Positions 1-7,309 of a stretch of 7,665 nucleotides of DNA are shown here, piece by piece. The stretch's first letter is position 1. Each line of letters starts with the position of its first letter. Location of the stretch: contig JAUYKX010000046.1 in the NCBI GenBank assembly GCA_030699055.1, positions 1-7,665 of the forward strand, in the 5' to 3' direction. This DNA comes from Candidatus Nanopelagicales bacterium (GTDB taxonomy: Bacteria > Actinomycetota > Actinomycetes > S36-B12 > UBA10799). Made by a program: the position numbers and the translations under genes. Below the pieces are notes generated by a model, which ran no database searches, was not told where the DNA came from, and saw only the letters and a program-made list of their open reading frames with translations.

Positions 1-743
<743 letters not shown>

Positions 744-780
744 TCAAGATCTGCGACCGACCCCATCCGGCCGCAACATG

Positions 781-786
781 TGTCAA
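781..786 (-). promoter_or_regulatory. Candidate -35 element (TTGACA) upstream of mreB
   Basis: A perfect TTGACA lies on the minus strand between ndk and mreB, 52 nt before GTG 728 and directly after the ndk-side hairpin. The weakness is the -10: at 17 nt spacing the hexamer is GGGTCG, and the stretch down to the start contains no TANNNT. It may be a promoter with a poor -10 or a chance match. Confidence 0.25.
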
Positions 787-795
787 TCCTGCGCC

Positions 796-819
796 GGGGT
801 GGCCGCATCACGGCACCCC
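796..819 (-). terminator. Hairpin downstream of ndk, possible terminator
   Basis: On the minus strand GGGGTG-CCG is followed by a 5-nt loop (TGATG) and then CGG-C-CACCCC, giving 9 GC-rich base pairs with one bulged C. It begins 19 nt after the ndk stop codon. There is no T-run behind it, so it is not a classic intrinsic terminator; many actinobacterial terminators lack the T-run. It could also be an mRNA-stabilising or attenuating hairpin between ndk and mreB. Confidence 0.4.
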
Positions 820-838
820 TTGGGGAAGTCGGGTCAGT

Positions 839-1258
839 CTACGTCCGCTGTGCCAAAGCCGGGAAGAAAAGCGCCGTCTCGCGCGCCGCCGATTCGGCGG
901 AGTCGGAACCGTGAACGATGTTCCGCTCCATCTCGCACGCGAAATCACCTCTGATCGTGCCCGGTGCCGACTGGATCGGGTTGGTCACGCCCATCATGGT
1001 TCGCCAGGCCGCAACGACGCCCGGACCCTCGATCACCGCCGCCAACAGCGGTCCGGAAGTGATGAAGTCCACCAGCGAGCCGAAGAACGGCTTCTCGCGG
1101 TGCTCTTCGTAATGGCGCTCGGCGACGGAGCGATCAAGGGTCCTGAGTTCGGCGGCGGCAATCCGGTAGCCGCGCCTCTCGATCCGGGACAGAACCTCGC
1201 CAACCAATCCTCGCGCCACCCCGTCCGGCTTGACCAGCACCAGCGTCCGTTCGATCAC
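839..1258 (-). CDS. ndk: Nucleoside diphosphate kinase
   Basis: Transfers the gamma phosphate of ATP to nucleoside diphosphates through a phosphohistidine intermediate, keeping (d)NTP pools balanced in the cytoplasm. The protein has 139 residues, the usual length for bacterial Ndk. Visible are the N-terminal [10 protein letters not shown] with Lys10, the [18 protein letters not shown] segment (53-70), WRTMMG with Arg86, the [10 protein letters not shown] loop (98-107) and the active-site signature NIVHGSDS with catalytic His116; these are all the residues expected of an active enzyme. The start is GTG at 1258, preceded by a strong ribosome binding site, and the stop is TAG at 841-839. It lies downstream of folC with only a 16-codon mini-ORF between, so folC and ndk are probably one transcript. 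A 110-nt gap with a hairpin separates it from mreB. Confidence 0.97.
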   Translation of the reverse strand: MIERTLVLVKPDGVARGLVGEVLSRIERRGYRIAAAELRTLDRSVAERHYEEHREKPFFGSLVDFITSGPLLAAVIEGPGVVAAWRTMMGVTNPIQSAPGTIRGDFACEMERNIVHGSDSAESAARETALFFPALAQRT

Positions 1259-1305
1259 TTAACCTCCCTCACCCGGCGGGTTCTTGCCAACCCACTCGAT
1301 CTCAT
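1255..1305 (-). CDS. 16-codon mini-ORF bridging folC and ndk (possible DUF4233 remnant)
   Basis: Reads [16 protein letters not shown] then TGA. Its ATG overlaps the folC stop as ATGA, and its TGA overlaps the ndk GTG start as GTGA, so both junctions are the 4-nt overlaps typical of coupled operon genes. As I recall from Streptomyces and Mycobacterium, this place between folC and ndk is usually held by a small membrane-protein gene (DUF4233, Rv2446c-like). The mini-ORF might be what remains after an internal deletion, a coupling or leader minigene, or chance. The peptide is basic and has no membrane segment, and I see no convincing ribosome binding site of its own. Whether it is translated is unknown. 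Confidence 0.3.
   Translation of the reverse strand: MRSSGLARTRRVREVK
1263..1269 (-). promoter_or_regulatory. Strong ribosome binding site of ndk
   Basis: AGGGAGG lies 4 nt before the GTG start and fixes that start. The site falls inside the mini-ORF ending at 1255, so ribosomes translating the mini-ORF would pass over it and stop at the ndk start (GTGA overlap), an arrangement that favours translational coupling. Confidence 0.7.
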
Positions 1306-2663
1306 CCGACGTCCGATCCCAGGTAGTCGCGAACATCCGCCACCGTCACCACGGATCCGAAAACGACCACGCCCACCGAACCGTGGACTATCAACTCGTC
1401 GGCCCGCTCCAGGGCATCATCCACCGCGATCGGCAGAGCCGCGACGGTGGTCACCCGATCCTCGCCGAAAACAGACGCGGCGATCTCCCCCAGGTCTGTC
1501 GCCAACATGGACCTGGGCGACGAATTCTCCGTCACAATCAACTCGTCGAACACCGGTTCCACTGCTTCGATGATTCCTCGGGCGTCCTTCCCCTCCATCA
1601 CGGACACCACACCGACCACCCGGATGAAGTCGAACGACTCCCCCACTGCGGCGGCCAGAGCCTGGGCGCCATGCGGATTGTGCGCGGCATCCACGATCAC
1701 AGTCGGACCCGAACGAAGGGGCTCGATTCTCCCCGGTGACTTGGTCGCGGCGAATCCTGACCGAACGTTTTCCGGGTTCAACAGGGCGCGGCCTCCGCCG
1801 AGAAATGTCTCCGCCGCGGCCAGCGCGACGGCCGCATTGGATGCCTGATGCGCGCCGTGCAGCGGCAGGAATATTTCGTCATAGCGTCCACCCAAACCGT
1901 CTATCGCGATCTGCTGACCACCCACGGCCAACACCCGCTCGGCAACACCGAATTCCAACCCCTCCCGCACGGGCCGCACCCCGAGCTGGACGCAGGTCTC
2001 CATCAGGACAGCGGCAGCGGGGTGAACCTGGTGGGCGAAGACGGCCGGAACATCGGCTTTCAAAATCCCTGCCTTCTCCTCGGCGATCGACGAGATGGTC
2101 TCGCCCAGGTAATCAACGTGATCCACCCCGATCGGGGTCACCACGGTTACCGCGGGATGGACCACATTGGTCGCATCCCAGGTGCCGCCCATCCCGCACT
2201 CGATCACCGCAACGTCAACCGGCGCCTCGGCGAAAGCACTGAAAGCCATGGCGGTCATCACCTCGAACATGCTCAACCGCTCGCCCAAAGTTCCGGACCG
2301 ACGGAATCTGTGGTCGACCATCGCCAGGTACGGAGCCACGTCGTCGAAAGCCCGGACGAAGGCCTCCGGTGAGATCGGCTCGCCCGACAACTGGATGCGC
2401 TCGGTCAGATGACGCAGGTGAGGGCTGGTGAACAAGCCCGTGCGAAGCCCGAAAGAGCGCAGCACCGAATCGATCATTCGAGCGGTGGAAGTCTTGCCGT
2501 TGGTTCCCGCCAGGTGAATAACCGGAAATCCCCGGTGCGGGTCACCCAGCATCCGCACCAGGGCCTCTATGCGCTCCAGACTGGGGTCAACCACCGATTC
2601 GGGCGCCCGCTCGAGCAGCGAGATCTCGACTTCACCCATGCGTTGACTCGCGTCTTTGGCCAC
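1302..2663 (-). CDS. folC: Folylpolyglutamate synthase / dihydrofolate synthase
   Basis: ATP-dependent Mur-ligase-family enzyme that joins glutamate to dihydropteroate and/or adds further glutamates to reduced folates, in the cytoplasm. It has 453 residues, typical for actinobacterial FolC. In order I see the P-loop AGTNGKTS (52-59), SPHL with LTERIQ (80-91), the FEVMTAMAFSAF segment (133-144), VIECGMGGTWDATN (154-166) with the Mg-binding-type Glu155, DHVDYLG (181-187) with His182, AEEKAGILK (194-202) carrying the lysine that is carbamylated in this family, HGAHQASNA (269-277), PGRIE (310-314) and the C-terminal-domain motif DAAHNPHG (325-332). The start is GTG 2663, the only early start before an upstream in-frame TAG (2675-2673). 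ATG 2639 is a weaker alternative that would remove eight residues. It diverges from valS across 57 bp and is probably cotranscribed with ndk. Whether it has both activities cannot be read from the sequence. Confidence 0.96.
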   Translation of the reverse strand: MAKDASQRMGEVEISLLERAPESVVDPSLERIEALVRMLGDPHRGFPVIHLAGTNGKTSTARMIDSVLRSFGLRTGLFTSPHLRHLTERIQLSGEPISPEAFVRAFDDVAPYLAMVDHRFRRSGTLGERLSMFEVMTAMAFSAFAEAPVDVAVIECGMGGTWDATNVVHPAVTVVTPIGVDHVDYLGETISSIAEEKAGILKADVPAVFAHQVHPAAAVLMETCVQLGVRPVREGLEFGVAERVLAVGGQQIAIDGLGGRYDEIFLPLHGAHQASNAAVALAAAETFLGGGRALLNPENVRSGFAATKSPGRIEPLRSGPTVIVDAAHNPHGAQALAAAVGESFDFIRVVGVVSVMEGKDARGIIEAVEPVFDELIVTENSSPRSMLATDLGEIAASVFGEDRVTTVAALPIAVDDALERADELIVHGSVGVVVFGSVVTVADVRDYLGSDVG

Positions 2664-2669
2664 TTGGTC

Positions 2670-2675
2670 ATCCTA
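2670..2675 (-). promoter_or_regulatory. Candidate -10 element of folC (leaderless transcript)
   Basis: TAGGAT fits the actinobacterial -10 consensus TANNNT and ends 6 nt before GTG 2663, the distance expected if transcription begins at or next to the start codon. The same bases include AGGA, which could act as a ribosome binding site 7-8 nt from the GTG, so the two readings compete. No good -35 is seen at 16-18 nt. An inverted repeat CCGG-CA-CCGG (2693-2702) lies upstream, in the space shared with the valS promoter. Confidence 0.4.
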
Positions 2676-2707
2676 AGAGGGGCGATCTCCGACCGGCACC
2701 GGGTCCA

Positions 2708-2713
2708 TACACT
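2708..2713 (+). promoter_or_regulatory. Candidate -10 element of valS (leaderless transcript)
   Basis: TACACT matches TANNNT (and TATAAT at 4 of 6 positions) and ends 7 nt before ATG 2721. The bases in between have no purine-rich ribosome binding site, so a leaderless mRNA starting at or next to the ATG is the simplest reading. No convincing -35 is present at 16-19 nt spacing. Confidence 0.5.
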
Positions 2714-2720
2714 GGCGCCC

Positions 2721-5324
2721 ATGCCGTCTACGCCCCCGCCCTGTCCAACAACCACGTCCGATCACGGATTCGAGCCCGATCGGGGTCGTCGACCGATTCC
2801 GGACCGGCCGAACCTCGACGGCCTGGAAAACTACTGGATGCAGCGGTGGGACGAAGAGGGCTGCTACCGGTTCGATCGCACTCGACACCGGTCCGACATC
2901 TACGCCATCGACACCCCGCCACCCACGGTGTCGGGCTCCCTTCACATCGGACATGTCTTCAGCTACACCCACACCGATTGCATCGCCCGCTATCAGCGAA
3001 TGCGTGGTCGCGAGGTCTTCTATCCGATGGGATGGGACGACAATGGCCTGCCCACCGAGCGGCGGGTGCAGAACTACTTCGGGGTCCGCTGCGAACCATC
3101 GCTGCCGTATGACCCTGATTTCCTTCCCCCCGACAAGCCGGGCAAGCAACAGCTACCGATTTCGCGCCAAAACTTCATCGAGTTGTGTCAGCAGCTGACC
3201 ACCAACGACGAGAAGGTGTTCGAAGATCTGTGGCGTCGGCTCGGTCTCAGCGTGGACTGGACTCTGACCTACCAGACGATCGACCAGAATGCCCGAGCGA
3301 CTTCGCAGCGGGCCTTTCTGCGCAACCTCGCTCGGGGCGAGGCGTACCAGGCCGAGGCTCCCACGCTGTGGGACGTCACCTTCCGCACAGCCGTCGCCCA
3401 GGCCGAACTGGAGGATCGCGAGCGTCCGGGCAGATATCACCGGCTAAGATTCCATCGGGCGTCCGGTGATCCGGTACTGATCGACACCACTCGACCGGAA
3501 CTGTTGGCCGCCTGTGTCGCCCTGGTGGCGCACCCCGACGACAACCGGTATCGGGAACTGTTCGGATCGAAGGTCACCAGCCCGATCTTCGGGGCCGAGG
3601 TTCCGGTGTTGGCCCATCCGCTGGCGGATCCCGAGAAGGGAACCGGTATCGCGATGATCTGTACTTTTGGTGACCTGACCGACGTCACCTGGTGGCGCGA
3701 GCTGAACCTGGACACCCGGCCGATATTGGGCCGGGACGGGCGTGTTGTCGCCGAAATCCCTCCCTGGGTCACCAGCGAGACCGGCCGCGACACTTTCGCC
3801 GTCATCGCCGGGGCGACCGCCCACACCGCTCGCGAACGTCTGGCCGAAGCTCTTGCCGCGTCCGGTGACCTGGTCGGCGAAACCCGGGACATCACCCATC
3901 CGGTCAAGTTTTTCGAAAAAGGCGATCGCCCTCTCGAAATCGTCACCACCCGGCAGTGGTACCTGCGCAACGGCGGGCGTGATGCCGGGCTGCGTCAGGA
4001 ACTGCTGAAACGAGGGGAAGAACTGTCCTGGCATCCGACCCACATGCAGGTGCGTTACAGCCACTGGGTGGAGGGACTCAACGGTGATTGGCTGGTGTCA
4101 CGACAGCGTTTCTTCGGCGTTCCCCTACCTGTTTGGTACCCGATCGACGAGTCGGGTCAGCCCGACTACGACCACCCGATTGTTCCTCAGGAGGCCGAGC
4201 TGCCGGTCGATCCGTCCAGCGACGCGGCGCCCGGATACGAAGAGTCGCAACGCGGTCAACAGGGTGGCTTCATGGGCGACCCCGACGTCATGGACACCTG
4301 GGCCACCTCCTCACTGACCCCGCAAATCGCGGGTGGGTGGGAACGCGACCCTGACTTGTGGTCGCGCGTCTGGCCAATGGATCTGCGGCCCCAGGCACAC
4401 GAAATCATCCGAACCTGGCTGTTCTCCACTGTCGTTCGGGCGCATCTGGAAGACGACTGTCTGCCCTGGAGTACGACGGTGATCTCCGGGTGGGTGCTGG
4501 ATCCGGACCGGAAGAAGATGAGCAAGTCCCGAGGAAATGTGGTGACACCGACGGACTTGCTTGAGCAGCACGGATCCGACGCCATCCGCTACTGGGCGGC
4601 GTCCGGACGTCCGGGCACCGACACCCGAGTCGACGAAGGCCAGATGAAGGTGGGCCGGCGACTGGCAATCAAGATCTTGAATGTGTCGCGGCTGACCGTT
4701 TCCGTCGGTACTTCGGCGGACGTTGATCAGATCACGCATCCGCTCGATCGATCACTGCTCGCGAATTTGGTCCAGGTCATCGAGGGCGCCACCCGGGCCC
4801 TCGACAACTGCAACTACACCCGTGCCCTGGAACTGACCGAGGGCTTCTTCTGGTCCTTCTGCGACGACTACGTGGAGCTGGTCAAGGAACGCGCCCGCGG
4901 CTCGCAGGGCGAGCCCGATGCCCTCTCGGCACAGGCGACGCTGACTGCGGCCGTCTCCTGCCAACTGCGTTTGTTCGCCCCGTTCCTGCCCTTCGTCACC
5001 GAGGAGGCTTGGTCCTGGTGGCAACCGAACTCGATTCATCGCTCAGCCTGGCCCACGGCTGCCGAGCTTCCCGTCGACGCGGAACAGACCTCTCCCGACG
5101 TTCTGGCCAATGCGGCGACAGTGCTGAGCGCCATTCGCAAGAGCAAGTCGGAGGCCAAGGTGTCTCAGCGGACCGCCGTTTCGGAAGTGGTCGTGTCGGG
5201 GACGGCCGGAGATGTCGCCCAGGTTGCCCTCGTAGCCGACGATCTGCGGAATGCGGGTCACGTCGCGGATCTCATGTTCCGTCCGGGAACATCGGACACC
5301 CTGACCGCCCATGTGAGGTTGTGA
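2721..5324 (+). CDS. valS: Valine--tRNA ligase, type 2
   Basis: Class I synthetase that charges tRNA-Val and hydrolyses mischarged Thr-tRNA-Val. The protein has 867 residues. It shows the PPPTVSGSLHIGH signature with HIGH at 75-78, GWDDNGLPTERRVQNYFGVRC (104-124), the inserted editing domain starting near DTTRPELLAACVALVAHPDD (255-274) and continuing through TFGDLTDVTWW (315-325), the return to the catalytic fold (HPVKFFEKGDRPLEIVTTRQWY, DWLVSRQRFFGVPLPVWY), GDPDVMDTWATSSL (519-532), and KMSKS at 599-603, then a helical anticodon-binding region. WDDNGLPTERR and the lack of a long C-terminal coiled coil fit the type 2 (archaeal/Rickettsia-like) group rather than the E. coli/Mycobacterium type. 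The start is ATG 2721. The reading frame is open back to 2409, but that part is antisense to folC and the similarity begins only after 2721. It diverges from folC and ends 30 bp before the lipase gene. Confidence 0.97.
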   Translation: MPSTPPPCPTTTSDHGFEPDRGRRPIPDRPNLDGLENYWMQRWDEEGCYRFDRTRHRSDIYAIDTPPPTVSGSLHIGHVFSYTHTDCIARYQRMRGREVFYPMGWDDNGLPTERRVQNYFGVRCEPSLPYDPDFLPPDKPGKQQLPISRQNFIELCQQLTTNDEKVFEDLWRRLGLSVDWTLTYQTIDQNARATSQRAFLRNLARGEAYQAEAPTLWDVTFRTAVAQAELEDRERPGRYHRLRFHRASGDPVLIDTTRPELLAACVALVAHPDDNRYRELFGSKVTSPIFGAEVPVLAHPLADPEKGTGIAMICTFGDLTDVTWWRELNLDTRPILGRDGRVVAEIPPWVTSETGRDTFAVIAGATAHTARERLAEALAASGDLVGETRDITHPVKFFEKGDRPLEIVTTRQWYLRNGGRDAGLRQELLKRGEELSWHPTHMQVRYSHWVEGLNGDWLVSRQRFFGVPLPVWYPIDESGQPDYDHPIVPQEAELPVDPSSDAAPGYEESQRGQQGGFMGDPDVMDTWATSSLTPQIAGGWERDPDLWSRVWPMDLRPQAHEIIRTWLFSTVVRAHLEDDCLPWSTTVISGWVLDPDRKKMSKSRGNVVTPTDLLEQHGSDAIRYWAASGRPGTDTRVDEGQMKVGRRLAIKILNVSRLTVSVGTSADVDQITHPLDRSLLANLVQVIEGATRALDNCNYTRALELTEGFFWSFCDDYVELVKERARGSQGEPDALSAQATLTAAVSCQLRLFAPFLPFVTEEAWSWWQPNSIHRSAWPTAAELPVDAEQTSPDVLANAATVLSAIRKSKSEAKVSQRTAVSEVVVSGTAGDVAQVALVADDLRNAGHVADLMFRPGTSDTLTAHVRL

Positions 5325-5348
5325 CCGCCGGTAGCGCCTCACTACCCT
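5319..5348 (+). promoter_or_regulatory. Candidate promoter of the lipase gene (leaderless)
   Basis: TTGTGA (5319-5324, 4 of 6 matches to TTGACA) lies over the last codon and stop of valS. After an 18-nt spacer comes TACCCT (5343-5348, TANNNT), which ends 6 nt before ATG 5355. No ribosome binding site is visible, so the transcript is probably leaderless and separate from valS, although read-through from valS is also possible. Confidence 0.45.
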
Positions 5349-5354
5349 GCTTGA

Positions 5355-6629
5355 ATGCGCGCATTTAAGATCATTGGGATCTTCATCCTGGCGGTAATCC
5401 TTTGCGGTGCCGTGACTGTCGGGGCGGTGCTCTGGTCCCAGAGCGCCTCGACTGAACGTGCGCAAGCAGAGTTGGAACCGTTCTACCTGCCGCCCGATCC
5501 TTTACCGGCGGGCAAACCCGGAGACATTCTGCGGTCGGAACCGATGCCGAACATCGCGCTCAATAACGCGTCGGCTCATCGAGTGCTTTACCTGAGCGAG
5601 GATGTACACGGAAAACCGGTGGCCGTATCCGGCATGATCTTCGTTCCCAACGGGAAGCCGGCGAAGGGTGACCGGCAGGTAATCGCATGGGCGCACCCGA
5701 CCACGGGGATGGGCGACAAATGCGCCCCATCCCGCACTCCCGACCCACTGGCGGTGATGACCTGGGCGCAGGAGATGGTCGATCTCGGCTGGGTCGTCAG
5801 CGCCACCGACTACGCCGGATTGGGCACACCCGGAATCGAGTACTACCTGGTTGGACGTAGCGAGGCTCAGGATGTGCTCAACTCGGTCCGAATGGCTCAA
5901 CGGTTCCCGGAATCCCACGCCGGCTCCGAATACGGTGTTTTCGGCCACTCCCAGGGTGGCCACTCAGCCCTGTGGACCGGTGAACTGTCGAAGAGCTACG
6001 CGCCCGAGCTCAAGCTGACCGGAGTCGCCGCCGCCGCGCCCGCCGCCGAATTCGTCGCCCTGGTCGACCAGCAGTGGAACACGATGATCGGCTGGGTCAT
6101 TGGCCCGCAAGTGATGCTCTCCTGGCCCGCCACCTACCCCGACGTATCGGTGGACCAGGTGGTTTCCGACGCGGCCCGGGGCAACTGGCGCAATATCGCC
6201 GAGAAATGCAACATTGAAGGTGGATTAGCCGGACTGATCGAGGAGGAGCTGGGCAATCAGCCCTTCGCCATGAACCCGGCTGAAAACCCGGCCTGGCATC
6301 GGGCACTGATCGACCAGACGCCAAAACCACTGCCGGCCGAATTGCCCACTTTGGTCATCCAAAGCGTCAACGACGGGGTGGTTTTTGCCAACACCACCGC
6401 CTTGCTCCAACAGAAATGGTGCGCGGCCGGCTCGAACATCTCGGTCGACTGGCTTGGGCCAATCCGCAACATCGGCGCCCAGACCCACCAGTTCACGGCC
6501 GTCGTAGCGGGACCGAGTGTGGCGAACTGGTTCCAGGATCGATTCGCGGGCCGCCCGGCCCACTCGAACTGCGCAACCACGCCTGCCGTCGCTCCGTACC
6601 AAAGTCCGACTACCGGCCGGTCGAACTGA
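5355..6629 (+). CDS. Secreted or membrane-anchored lipase, LIP family (alpha/beta hydrolase)
   Basis: Predicted serine ester hydrolase resembling the secretory lipase (LIP, PF03583) group common in actinobacteria. It has 424 residues, a usual length. Residues 5-27 are strongly hydrophobic after a short basic start (MRAFK), so the protein is exported by a signal peptide or kept as a signal anchor; Cys17 is not in a convincing lipobox. Family stretches are WAHPTTGMGDKCAPSR (112-127), TDYAGLGTPGIEYYLVGRSEAQ (151-172) and the nucleophile elbow GHSQGG (197-202) with Ser199. Asp340 in QSVNDGVV and His378 in THQFTAVV are the likely rest of the triad, judged from spacing. Four cysteines (123, 285, 356, 406) after the membrane segment could form disulfides outside the cell. 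The C-terminal about 20 residues (TTPAVAPYQSPTTGRSN) look disordered. The start ATG has no ribosome binding site but a -10-like hexamer just upstream. The substrate is unknown: triacylglycerol, wax or other esters are possible. Confidence 0.88.
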   Translation: MRAFKIIGIFILAVILCGAVTVGAVLWSQSASTERAQAELEPFYLPPDPLPAGKPGDILRSEPMPNIALNNASAHRVLYLSEDVHGKPVAVSGMIFVPNGKPAKGDRQVIAWAHPTTGMGDKCAPSRTPDPLAVMTWAQEMVDLGWVVSATDYAGLGTPGIEYYLVGRSEAQDVLNSVRMAQRFPESHAGSEYGVFGHSQGGHSALWTGELSKSYAPELKLTGVAAAAPAAEFVALVDQQWNTMIGWVIGPQVMLSWPATYPDVSVDQVVSDAARGNWRNIAEKCNIEGGLAGLIEEELGNQPFAMNPAENPAWHRALIDQTPKPLPAELPTLVIQSVNDGVVFANTTALLQQKWCAAGSNISVDWLGPIRNIGAQTHQFTAVVAGPSVANWFQDRFAGRPAHSNCATTPAVAPYQSPTTGRSN

Positions 6630-6636
6630 CCACTCG

Positions 6637-6657
6637 GGTTCCGCGCCGGGACGGACC
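6637..6657 (+). terminator. Weak hairpin between the convergent lipase and maoC genes
   Basis: The 61-bp gap between the lipase stop and the maoC stop holds GGT-T-CCG / CGG-ACC, six pairs with one bulged T and an 8-nt loop. There is no T-run on either strand. It is the only inverted repeat I see in the gap and a weak candidate for a terminator serving either gene. Confidence 0.2.
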
Positions 6658-6690
6658 GGGCTTGAACAGGGCGACTGGCGAAGGTGACCC

Positions 6691-7227
6691 CTACTCGACT
6701 TCGGGCAACTCGAGCGGCCCGTTCTTGGCCTCGGGGAAGTAGTTCTGCCCGATTCCGGAGTCACGTTTGGGCACCATCACCGTCCGCTTCCAGGAGACGA
6801 CCTCGTCGCCATCCTGGTTGAGGCCCCGGGTCTTCATGGTGACGATGCCCGCGAAGGGGCGCTTGGCGGATTCCCGCTTGTCGATACAGATTGATTCCGC
6901 ATAGATGGTGTCACCGATGTACACAGGATGCGTCAGCTTGATATCAGTCCAACCCAGATTGGCGACGGCGTTTTGACTCATGTCAATCACAGAAAGGCCC
7001 AAAACCAGCGCCACAGTGAACCCGGAGTTCACAATGATCTTGCCTTCGGTGATCGGGTTTGATTTCGCGAGGTCGGCGTTGAAGTGGTTTTGGTTCGTGT
7101 TGCAGGTCAACAACGTGAACCAGGTGGAGTCCGCTTCGGAGATCGTCCGGCCAAACGGATGCTGGTAGACATCGCCAACCTCGAAGTCCTCCAGAAACCT
7201 TCCCAGCTGCGCCTCGTGAACCGCCAT
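6691..7227 (-). CDS. MaoC-family dehydratase / enoyl-CoA hydratase-like protein
   Basis: Hotdog-fold protein of 178 residues, the usual size of single-domain MaoC proteins, which add water to, or remove it from, acyl-CoA thioesters. The opening GRFLEDFEVGDVYQHPFGRTISEAD (9-33), the middle GLSVIDMSQNAVANLGWTDIKLTHPVYIGDTIYAES (77-112) and GIVTMKTRGLNQDGDEVVSWKRTVMV (127-152) match a subgroup often found beside acyl-CoA dehydrogenase and CoA-transferase genes. The hydratase-2 loop, canonically D-x-N-P-x-H, reads NTNQNH (43-48): His48 is kept, while Asn stands for the catalytic Asp and Gln for Pro. The start ATG 7227 has a strong ribosome binding site, and the stop TAG is at 6693-6691. It follows the patatin-like gene on the same strand after 82 nt and converges with the lipase gene. 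The exact substrate cannot be named. Mesaconyl- or itaconyl-CoA hydratase-like activity is one possibility. Confidence 0.88.
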   Translation of the reverse strand: MAVHEAQLGRFLEDFEVGDVYQHPFGRTISEADSTWFTLLTCNTNQNHFNADLAKSNPITEGKIIVNSGFTVALVLGLSVIDMSQNAVANLGWTDIKLTHPVYIGDTIYAESICIDKRESAKRPFAGIVTMKTRGLNQDGDEVVSWKRTVMVPKRDSGIGQNYFPEAKNGPLELPEVE

Positions 7228-7236
7228 GATCTATTA

Positions 7237-7245
7237 CCTCTCCTC
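7237..7245 (-). promoter_or_regulatory. Ribosome binding site of the maoC-like gene
   Basis: GAGGAGAGG lies 9 nt before ATG 7227 and settles that start. The remainder of the 82-nt gap up to the stop of the upstream gene has no convincing promoter or terminator, so the two genes may be cotranscribed. Confidence 0.7.
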
Positions 7246-7309
7246 AGCTCGATTACCCAACCGACGAGCCGGTACTTGACCCGCCAACACGCAGGCAAAT
7301 ATTGACCGA

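Noticed and set aside
2409..2720. Upstream extension of the valS reading frame to an earlier ATG, giving 971 residues
   Set aside because: This part is antisense to the folC N-terminus, shows no synthetase similarity, and ATG 2721 has a -10 element at the right distance.
3444..4064. A 206-codon minus-strand frame opposite the valS editing domain
   Set aside because: The valS frame is conserved throughout this stretch; the antisense product has no recognisable domain and no ribosome binding site was evident.
6612..6621. Perfect 10-bp palindrome ACCGGCCGGT near the lipase stop
   Set aside because: It is inside coding sequence, has no loop and no T-run, and such GC palindromes are expected by chance in this DNA.
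6225..6764. A 179-codon minus-strand frame across the lipase C-terminus and the convergent gap
   Set aside because: Antisense to the lipase and overlapping the end of maoC in another frame; composition rich in Arg, Ser and Pro with no motif.
7228..7309. Short inverted repeats (CCTGC/GCGGG and ACCG/CGGT on the minus strand) between the patatin-like gene and maoC
   Set aside because: Stems of 4-5 bp, one with a G-T pair, are too weak to call a terminator or operator.
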